Assembly (NCBI RefSeq): GCF_014126825.1
Contig: NZ_CP059900.1
Location: 682,001 to 746,000, forward strand
Direction: 5' to 3'
Source of the DNA: Tomitella gaofuii
GTDB lineage: Bacteria; Actinomycetota; Actinomycetes; Mycobacteriales; Mycobacteriaceae
Length of the DNA: 64,000 nt
Within the stretch, counting starts at the first letter, position 1. Each line of letters begins with the position of its first letter. Shown here piece after piece: positions 58,018 through 64,000 of the stretch. A program made the translations under genes and the position numbers. A model generated the notes under the pieces. It was not told the DNA's origin. It made no database searches and saw nothing but the letters and a program-made list of their open reading frames with translations.

Positions 58018-58377
58018 ATGGCAGTCACGACCGGAGTGGTGATCGACGAAGCACCGGAGGAGGGGGTGCCGCCGGGGGACCAGGTCTACGACGAGGAGGC
58101 GCAGTGCGGCTGCGTCGGCCCCGGCGGAGGCGATGAGCGCGCGATGCGCGGGCTGGTGCGCACCGCTGTGGGCAAGGCGCGCGACGTGACCGACGAGGTG
58201 CGGCTGCGGCTGATGCTCGCGGCGGCCGGGGACGACGGGATGAGCACCGTCGAGTACGCGATCGGAACGATCGCCGCCGCCGCCTTCGGCGCGGTGCTCT
58301 ACCAGGTGGTCACCGGCGACGACATCGTCTCCGCGCTGACCGGGATCATCGACGACGCGCTCGCCACCAGCGTGTGA
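58018..58377 (+). CDS. DUF4244 prepilin-like protein (Rv3656c-like Flp pilin)
   Basis: This 119-residue protein ends in a class III prepilin-like segment: GMSTVEYAIGTIAAAAFGAV. The Gly before MSTVEY and the Glu-Tyr at +5/+6 match the TadV-type processing site. The long N-terminal leader (about 75 residues, with CGC) is unusual for Flp but typical of the DUF4244 family in this locus. It is probably the major pilin. ATG 58018 follows GGGAGGGGAG. The stop overlaps the TadE gene. Confidence 0.88.
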   Translation: MAVTTGVVIDEAPEEGVPPGDQVYDEEAQCGCVGPGGGDERAMRGLVRTAVGKARDVTDEVRLRLMLAAAGDDGMSTVEYAIGTIAAAAFGAVLYQVVTGDDIVSALTGIIDDALATSV

Positions 58378-58793
58378 GAGGCATCGTCCGGCGGGGAAGC
58401 GCGTCCACTGCGGCGCGCCTCCCCGCCCGCAGGCGGGGCCCGCGCCGGCGTGGCCGCCACGGTCCGGGCGGCGAGAGCGGTATGGCCACCGTGGAAGCCG
58501 CGATCGCGCTGGCCGCGCTCGTGCTGGTGGTCGCCGCCTGCGCGGCGGCGGTGATGACGGTGGTCACGCAAGTGCGCTGCGTGGACGCGGCGCGCGAAGT
58601 GGCGCGGCTCGCCGCGCGGGCGGACGGTCGCGCCGTGGACGCGGGGCGCCGGATGCTTCCCGATGCGCGGATCGACGTGACGACGTCCGAGGGGATGGTC
58701 GTCGCGGTCGTGTCCGTGGATGCGCCGGTGCTGCCGATGTCGCTGTCCGCGACGTCGGCAGCCGTGGTCGAACCCGGGAGCGACGCAGGATGA
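58374..58793 (+). CDS. TadE-like pseudopilin (Rv3655c-like)
   Basis: This 139-residue protein has a prepilin-type site GMATVEAAIALAALVLVV followed by one membrane segment and an outside domain (VRCVDAAREVARLAARADGR). This is the TadE pattern for a minor Flp pseudopilin. GTG 58374 overlaps the previous stop. The first 36 residues are Arg-rich, and an ATG at 58482 would remove them along with the processing site. The stop overlaps the next gene. Confidence 0.86.
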   Translation: MRGIVRRGSASTAARLPARRRGPRRRGRHGPGGESGMATVEAAIALAALVLVVAACAAAVMTVVTQVRCVDAAREVARLAARADGRAVDAGRRMLPDARIDVTTSEGMVVAVVSVDAPVLPMSLSATSAAVVEPGSDAG

Positions 58794-59178
58794 CCGCTGG
58801 GCGTCGTGCGCACGGGGACGCCGGGTCGGCCACGGTGTTCGCGGCGTTCGGCATGCTGGCCCTGCTCACGTTCACCGTGCTGTGCGTGCAGGTGGGAGGG
58901 GCCATGGTGGCCCGGCATCGGGCGCAGCGGCGGCGGACCTGGCCGCGCTCGCAGCGGCGACGGCCCTGGCGGACGGCGGCGGCGCATGCGCGGCCGCTCG
59001 CACGGTGGCGGGGCGCAACGGTGCACGGGTCTCCGCGTGCACGGTCGACGGGCGGACGGTCCTGGTGCACGCGACGGCGCCGCTTCCGCTGCGCGGACTG
59101 CCGGGCCCTTCGGATGCCGAGGCGGTGGCGCGCGGCGGCTGGAGCGTCGACCGGCCGCTCGGCGGGGGCGCGCGGTGA
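58790..59178 (+). pseudogene. TadE/Rv3654c-like pilus protein, frameshifted
   Basis: The start (ATG 58790) reads GDAGSATVFAAFGMLALLTF, a second prepilin-like segment, and continues to MVARHRAQ. The expected ADLAALAAATALADGGGACA, VSACTVDGRTVLVHATAPLP follows in another frame to 59178. One G added at GCAGCGG (58925-58931) would restore a protein of about 130 residues, like Rv3654c. This is the third one-base frameshift in this pilus locus. Confidence 0.8.
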
Positions 59179-59231
59179 CCCATCGGCGTCTGCGTATGCA
59201 TCCGTGTTCGTGCCGGCACCGACACCCTGGC

Positions 59232-61604
59232 CTACCGCTGCCGGTGGCCCAGCTCTCCCAGCACTGCCTGCAGCAGCGCGACGGCCCCGGCCTTGGACAG
59301 CGGCTCGTTGCCGTTGCCGCACTTGGGCGACTGGATGCACGACGGGCAGCCGGAGGCGCACTCGCAGGCCGCGACGGCGTCGTGCGTGGCGCGTAGCCAG
59401 CGTTCCAGCTCGGCGTGCCCCCGGTCGGCGAACCCGGCGCCGCCCGGGTGCCCGTCGTAGACGAACACCGTCGGCAACCCGGTGTCGGCGTGCAGCGCCG
59501 TCGACACCCCGCCGATGTCCCACCTGTCGCACGTGGCGACGAGCGGCAGCAGACCGATCGCGGCGTGCTCGGCGGCGTGCAGAGCGCCGGGGAAGTCGGC
59601 CTCCGCCAGGCCGGCGTCCGCCAGCAGCTCCGGCGTCACGGTGTACATGACCGCGCGGGTGGGGAGCACGCCCGGCGGCATGTCGAGGTCCACCTGATCG
59701 AGCACCTCCCCGCTGTGCAGGGTGCGCAGGAACCCCACCACCTGGTGGGTCACCTCCACGGAAACGGAAGCCACCGTCACTGCACCGAAGGATTCCCGCG
59801 CGTGCACCTCGGTGATCTCGATGGAGGTGTCCTCGCGTGCATGGGTGGTCCAATCCGGCTCCTCGGCGTGCACCAGGGCGACCCCGTCGTCCAGGTCCAG
59901 CTCGTCGACGACGAAGGACTCGCCCTGGTGGATGTGCACGGCCCCGGGATGGATCGTCGCGGGCGCGCGCCCGGAGTCCACCGTGCCGAGCAGCCTGCCG
60001 GTCTCCGCGTCGACGATCGCGACCTCGCGCCCGCCGGATCCGCGGATGTCGACCTCGCCGTGGGGCCGGACGTCGGCGGTGGGGTACCAGCCGTCGCGGC
60101 GGCGGCGCAGCAGGCCGTCGTCGACCAGGGCCGCGACCACCTCGTCGGCTCCCAGCTCGGCGACCTCCGCCGCGGTCAGCGACGATTCCACCGCCGCGCA
60201 CAGCAACTGCGGGCCCAGCACGTACGGGTTGGCCGGGTCGGTGACGGTGGCTTCGACAGGCCGCTCGAGCAGCGCCTGGGGGTGATGCACCAAGTAGGTG
60301 TCCAGCGGATCGCCGCGGGCCACCAGGACCACCAGCGACCCCTCCCCGCGGCGGCCCGCCCGGCCCGCCTGCTGCCAGAACGACGCGACCGTCCCCGGGT
60401 ACCCGGCCACCACGACCGCGTCGAGGCCCGCGATATCGACCCCGAGCTCCAGCGCGTTCGTCGTCGCCACGCCGAGAAGCGCGCCGTCGGCCAGCGCGGC
60501 CTCCAGCGCACGCCTGTCGTCGGCGAGGTACCCGGCGCGGTAGGCGGCGATGCGGTCGGCGAGCTCGGGGACCGCATCGCCGGCGAGGCCGGCCGCGGTG
60601 AGGGCGGTGATCTCGGCGCCGCGCCGCGACCGGACGAAGGTGAGCGTGCGCGCGCCCTCCACCACGAGGTCGGCCATGATGCGCGCCGCCTCCGCGCCCG
60701 CCGACCTCCGGACCGGGGCCCCGTTCTCGCCGGTGACCTCCGGCAGCAGCGGCGGCTCCCACAGGGCGACGGTCCGTGGACCGTGCGGCGATGCGTCGTC
60801 GGTGACCTCGACGACGTCGGCGCCCACCAGCCGCGACGCCGCCGCGCCGGGTTGCGACGTGGTGGCGCTGGCGAGCACGAACACCGGCGCCGAACCGAAC
60901 CGTGCGCACAGGCGCCGGAGCCGCCGCACGATGAGCGCGACATTCGATCCGAACACGCCGCGATAGGAGTGGCACTCGTCGATGACGACGAAGCGGAGGC
61001 GACGGAAGAACGGGCTCCACCGGGCGTGCCCGCCGAGCAGGCCGAGGTGCAGCATGTCCGGATTGGTGAACACCCACCGCGAATGCGCGCGCACCCACTC
61101 GCGGACCTCGCGGGGGGTGTCGCCGTCGTACGGGGCGGGGTTGACGGGTGCAACGGGCGCGACAGGGGAAGCGGGGGACGCGGCGGGTGCGGCGCCGGGG
61201 GCCGCCGACTCGATCTCCCCGCACAAGGCGCGCACCGACCGCAACTGGTCGGCGCCGAGTGCCTTGGTGGGGGAGAGATACAGCGCGGTCGCCCGCGGGT
61301 CGGCATACAGCGCGCTGAGGACGGGCAGGTGATACCCCAGCGACTTTCCCGACGCCGTGCCCGTGGACACCACGACGTGCCGGCCCGCGAACGCGTGCTC
61401 GGCCACTGCCGCCTGGTGCTGCCATGGCCGCGGGATGCCGGTGGCCTGCAGCGCCGCGACGACGTCGGGGTGCGCCCACTGCGGCCAGGAGGCATGACGG
61501 GCCTCGCGCCCGGGGAGGTCGACCGCATGGGTGAGCACCTCCGGCGCCGCGGCGCCCGCGAGTACGTGGTCGAGCAGTTCGCGTCCGAAGTTCGTCGCCG
61601 TCAC
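59232..61604 (-). CDS. DEAD/DEAH helicase with DUF1998 domain (MrfA-like)
   Basis: This 790-residue superfamily 2 helicase has Walker A TGTASGKSLGYHLPVL, Walker B FVVIDECHSYRG, motif III LASATTSQP and motif VI QQAGRAGRRGE. The C-terminal DUF1998 domain has four cysteines (CECASGCPSCIQSPKC) that bind zinc. Bacillus MrfA of this family repairs mitomycin-type lesions, a likely role here. It matches Rv3649, upstream of topA. I chose GTG 61604, preceded by GGAAGGCGGCAGG; ATG 61646 would add 14 residues. Confidence 0.92.
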   Translation of the reverse strand: MTATNFGRELLDHVLAGAAAPEVLTHAVDLPGREARHASWPQWAHPDVVAALQATGIPRPWQHQAAVAEHAFAGRHVVVSTGTASGKSLGYHLPVLSALYADPRATALYLSPTKALGADQLRSVRALCGEIESAAPGAAPAASPASPVAPVAPVNPAPYDGDTPREVREWVRAHSRWVFTNPDMLHLGLLGGHARWSPFFRRLRFVVIDECHSYRGVFGSNVALIVRRLRRLCARFGSAPVFVLASATTSQPGAAASRLVGADVVEVTDDASPHGPRTVALWEPPLLPEVTGENGAPVRRSAGAEAARIMADLVVEGARTLTFVRSRRGAEITALTAAGLAGDAVPELADRIAAYRAGYLADDRRALEAALADGALLGVATTNALELGVDIAGLDAVVVAGYPGTVASFWQQAGRAGRRGEGSLVVLVARGDPLDTYLVHHPQALLERPVEATVTDPANPYVLGPQLLCAAVESSLTAAEVAELGADEVVAALVDDGLLRRRRDGWYPTADVRPHGEVDIRGSGGREVAIVDAETGRLLGTVDSGRAPATIHPGAVHIHQGESFVVDELDLDDGVALVHAEEPDWTTHAREDTSIEITEVHARESFGAVTVASVSVEVTHQVVGFLRTLHSGEVLDQVDLDMPPGVLPTRAVMYTVTPELLADAGLAEADFPGALHAAEHAAIGLLPLVATCDRWDIGGVSTALHADTGLPTVFVYDGHPGGAGFADRGHAELERWLRATHDAVAACECASGCPSCIQSPKCGNGNEPLSKAGAVALLQAVLGELGHRQR

Positions 61605-61776
61605 CCTGCCGCCTTCCCCGTCGCCGCTACGAATATTTCGTTCCATTGACCGTGTGATCGACGCCTCTGTACTATCCGCCTTGAGATGACAGTCACATGA
61701 GCAACATTGGTCACATCAATCACACGATCCGGATCGACGGTCGCGTCGCCGGAACGTCGCTTGCATGGAGGTCCCC

Positions 61777-62277
61777 ATGAGTATCACCCGTACTCGCAGC
61801 GCCGTCGCAGGCGGCGCCGCGCTCGCTGCCGTTGCGGCGCTGGCGCTGCCGGCGGTGGCCTCGGCGGCACCGCAGAACAACAGTCCCCTCGGCAGCATCA
61901 TCGACGCGGGGTCGTCGCAGTCGGCGATGCCGGACCTGGGCTCGCTGCAGTCGTCGCTGGGCAGTGCCGTCGCGCCGGTCGCCAGCCTGGCCGCACCGCT
62001 GGGGAGCCTGCTGTTGCCGGTGGGCAGCCTCGCCGGTTCGCTGGGTTCGGTGGTGCTGCCGGCGGGCAGTCTGATGGAGCAGCTCGGCAGCGCCGTGCCG
62101 GGAAGCTCCGGCAGCGCGGCGCCCGACTCGTCGGGCAGCGCACCGCCGCTGCCGGACACGGGCAGCGCGCAGTCGTCCGGGGCCACGGACGCGCCCGCCG
62201 GGAGCAGAAGCGCCGACGGCAATCCGTTCGACGACCTCATCGCGACGCTCGCGAGCCTGTTCACCGGGATGTCCTGA
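61777..62277 (+). CDS. Small secreted Ser/Gly/Leu-rich protein
   Basis: This 166-residue exported protein has a clear signal peptide (SAVAGGAALAAVAALALPAV, cut after ASA). The mature part is rich in Gly-Ser-Leu units (LGSLLLPVGSLAGSLGSVVL) and Ser/Ala/Pro, ending DDLIATLASLFTGMS. Style and composition resemble the large repeat protein at 49.2-51.3 kb, and both lack Cys in the low-complexity part. GGAGG at 61767-61771 favours ATG 61777 over ATG 61765. In mycobacteria cspA occupies this place. No known function. Confidence 0.85.
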   Translation: MSITRTRSAVAGGAALAAVAALALPAVASAAPQNNSPLGSIIDAGSSQSAMPDLGSLQSSLGSAVAPVASLAAPLGSLLLPVGSLAGSLGSVVLPAGSLMEQLGSAVPGSSGSAAPDSSGSAPPLPDTGSAQSSGATDAPAGSRSADGNPFDDLIATLASLFTGMS

Positions 62278-62322
62278 CCGGGACCGGCGCGGCACAGCGG
62301 TGTGCGACGCTACTATTCGCGG

Positions 62323-62949
62323 GTGCACCAGCTGTCCCTCTTCGCGGCGGAGTCCGAGGAACCCGCGCCGTCCGACCTTGCCGGGCTGCTCGCCGCGGGC
62401 GGGCACGCGGTGGTGACCGGCGCGGGCGCCCGTGTCTCCATCATCGTCGACGCCCCGTGGCGTGCCCGCGCCGTCCTGCAGATGATGCAGCAGGCACTGC
62501 GGGCAGGACACCCGCAGGCGGTCGAGGCCCTCGAGGCGGCGGAGATTCTTGGAACGGCGGAGATCCTCGAAACGGATGAGGGGCGCCCGCTTGTGCGCAC
62601 GGCTCCCGCGCCGGAACTGCTGCCGCTCGCCAGGGCGTGGCAGCGCGGCGCGATCAAACGCGTCCCCGACGGGTGGGTCCCCTCGGCGCGAGCACTGCGA
62701 GCATGGTCCCTCGCCGCCGGGCGGGCGGTGGACGGGCATTACCTGCTGGGCCTCGATCCGCATGCCGAGCAGACGCACCAACCGTTGGCCGCGGCGCTCG
62801 CGGGCGCCGGGATCGCCGTCACCGTGATCGGCCCGCGCGGCGGCGGGCCTGCCGTGCGGGTGACGGGTCGGCGCCGGCTCTCGCGGCTTCGCGAGAACAT
62901 CGGCGAGCCGCCGCAGGACGGCCCGCCCGACGCGTGGCCGCCGGAATGA
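62323..62949 (+). CDS. Conserved actinobacterial protein (Rv3647c-like)
   Basis: This 208-residue protein has the position of Rv3647c, between the helicase and topA. It begins HQLSLFAAESEEPAPSDLAG and contains RVSIIVDAPWRARAVLQMMQ and GHYLLGLDPHAEQTHQPLAA. No catalytic motif is obvious. TACTAT at 62311-62316 is a good -10 box, seven bases before GTG 62323, so the gene is probably leaderless; the in-frame start at 62302 would lie upstream of that promoter. Confidence 0.8.
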   Translation: MHQLSLFAAESEEPAPSDLAGLLAAGGHAVVTGAGARVSIIVDAPWRARAVLQMMQQALRAGHPQAVEALEAAEILGTAEILETDEGRPLVRTAPAPELLPLARAWQRGAIKRVPDGWVPSARALRAWSLAAGRAVDGHYLLGLDPHAEQTHQPLAAALAGAGIAVTVIGPRGGGPAVRVTGRRRLSRLRENIGEPPQDGPPDAWPPE

Positions 62950-63029
62950 TCGGAACCGACGGTGAGACGTGCCCGTGCCGGGTGTGCAAGTCTGGTGGCG
63001 ATGACGGACGGGCGCATCGGCGGTCGGCC

Positions 63030-63060
63030 TTGCACACGGCCGACGGTTGCTGAGTATGGT
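63030..63060 (+). promoter_or_regulatory. Candidate topA promoter
   Basis: TTGCAC (63030-63035) and TATGGT (63055-63060) are a plausible -35/-10 pair with 19-base spacing, about 70 bases before the topA start. The spacing is longer than ideal. Confidence 0.4.
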
Positions 63061-63130
63061 CGTGTTCCGATAGCGGCGGCTTCGGTGCGCCGATTCGGGC
63101 GGCGCGACGCGGAAAGGGTTTGGTCAGCAG

Positions 63131-64000
63131 GTGGCAAGCACGAAGCAGGGCTCCGGTGCGAAGAACGGATCGGGCGACGCGGTCACGCGCCGGCTCGTGA
63201 TCGTCGAGTCTCCGGCCAAGGCCCGGACCATCGCCAACTACTTGGGTTCCGGTTACGTCGTCGAATCGTCTCGCGGCCACATTCGCGACCTTCCGCGCGG
63301 CGCCGCGGACGTCCCCGCCAAGTACAAGGGGGAGAAGTGGGCGCGCCTCGGCGTCAACGTCGACCATGACTTCGAGCCGCTCTACGTGGTGAGCCCGGAC
63401 AAGAAGTCCACCGTCACCGAGCTGAAGTCTCTGCTCAAGGATGTCGACGAGCTCTACCTCGCCACAGACGGCGACCGCGAGGGCGAGGCGATCGCGTGGC
63501 ATCTGCTCGAGGCGCTCAAGCCCAAGGTGCCCGTCAAGCGCATGGTGTTCCATGAGATCACCAAGCCCGCGATCCTCGCGGCGGCCGAGAACCCTCGCGA
63601 CCTGGACCAGGACCTGGTGGACGCGCAGGAGACGCGGCGGATCCTCGACCGCCTGTACGGCTACGAGGTCTCGCCGGTGCTGTGGAAGAAGGTGATGCCC
63701 AAGCTCTCCGCCGGCCGTGTGCAGTCGGTGGCAACGCGCATCATCGTCCAGCGTGAACGTGAGCGGATGGCGTTCACCGCCGCCGATTATTGGGACATCG
63801 CCGCCACGCTCGACGCGGGTGCCGATGCCGCACCGCGGTCGTTCGGAGCCAAGCTGCAGTCGATCGACGGCAAGCGGGTGGCCACGGGGCGCGACTTCGG
63901 CCAGGACGGGCGGCTCAAGGCGGCCAAGCCCGGCAACGTCGAGGTCACCCTGGTCGACGAGGCCCGCGCCCACGCGCTCACCGAGTCGCTGCGGGGCACC
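63131..64000 (+). CDS. topA: DNA topoisomerase I (5' part)
   Basis: TopA relaxes negative supercoils. The 290 residues visible start at GTG 63131. After a Lys/Ser/Gly-rich tail the Toprim domain reads RRLVIVESPAKARTIANYLG and LYLATDGDREGEAIAWHLLE (acidic metal site), followed by AGRVQSVATRIIVQRERERM. The active-site Tyr and the C-terminal repeats lie past the window edge. Gene order helicase-Rv3647c-like-topA is the mycobacterial one. The frame is open to the last base. Confidence 0.96.
   Translation, partial: MASTKQGSGAKNGSGDAVTRRLVIVESPAKARTIANYLGSGYVVESSRGHIRDLPRGAADVPAKYKGEKWARLGVNVDHDFEPLYVVSPDKKSTVTELKSLLKDVDELYLATDGDREGEAIAWHLLEALKPKVPVKRMVFHEITKPAILAAAENPRDLDQDLVDAQETRRILDRLYGYEVSPVLWKKVMPKLSAGRVQSVATRIIVQRERERMAFTAADYWDIAATLDAGADAAPRSFGAKLQSIDGKRVATGRDFGQDGRLKAAKPGNVEVTLVDEARAHALTESLRGT

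Overview
The window is high-GC DNA from a mycolic-acid-containing actinobacterium (Mycobacteriales, formerly Corynebacteriales). Gene order follows two blocks known from Mycobacterium tuberculosis. The first is ebfC-recR-gatD-murT-leuA-lysC-asd (the Rv3716c to Rv3708c neighbourhood). The second is ponA2-whiB4-anion ATPases-crp-nth-marP-ephE, then the Flp pilus locus, helicase and topA (the Rv3683 to Rv3646c neighbourhood). The tmsA-tmsB pair (10-methyl branched fatty acids) and the 6C RNA also fit. Accessory genes (a carnitine cluster, a MetA-type acyltransferase, a large Ser/Gly repeat protein) and the missing cspA before topA suggest a genus other than Mycobacterium. Genera such as Gordonia, Tsukamurella, Tomitella or Dietzia are possible; the sequence alone does not settle it.

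Layout. 0-3 kb: tmsB and tmsA on the minus strand. 3-5 kb: ebfC, recR and a P-loop kinase. 4.7-8.7 kb: gatD/murT (lipid II amidation) and leuA, with a possible leucine leader peptide. 9-12.3 kb: catalase, metA, nitroreductase. 12.5-15.9 kb: lysC with an internal beta-subunit start, asd and a patatin. 15.9-20.2 kb: a decayed asparaginase, pirin, dodecin, a fluoride riboswitch with two crcB genes, a truncated universal stress protein and a HAD phosphatase. 20.3-32.2 kb: a carnitine module made of a BCCT transporter, cdhCAB behind an XRE-TetR fusion regulator, and a divergent peptide-type ABC transporter with an esterase. 32.3-48.5 kb: tRNA-Pro and the conserved ponA2-to-nhaA block. 49.2-51.3 kb: a secreted Ser/Gly-rich repeat protein. 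51.4-53.7 kb: a Fic-like protein and a HAD phosphatase flanked by a candidate Ms1-type RNA and a clear 6C RNA. 53.8-59.2 kb: ssd and the Flp/Tad pilus locus, with three single-base frameshifts. 59.2-64 kb: a DUF1998 helicase, a small Ser/Gly-rich secreted protein, an Rv3647c-like gene and the 5' part of topA.

How the genes work together. The most coherent accessory unit is at 20-32 kb. CdhA, CdhC and CdhB convert L-carnitine to glycine betaine. The BCCT carrier can import quaternary amines. The divergent ABC importer plus HSL-type esterase could supply carnitine from O-acylcarnitines; this last step is inference. Very short overlaps (ATGA, GTGA, TTGA) join most operon members. Several genes appear leaderless, with a TANNNT box 7-10 bases before the start codon.

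Signs of decay are confined to a few places: the asparaginase (frameshift and internal deletion), the stress protein (internal deletion) and tadB, tadC and the last pilus gene (one-base indels). Sequencing error cannot be excluded for the one-base events.
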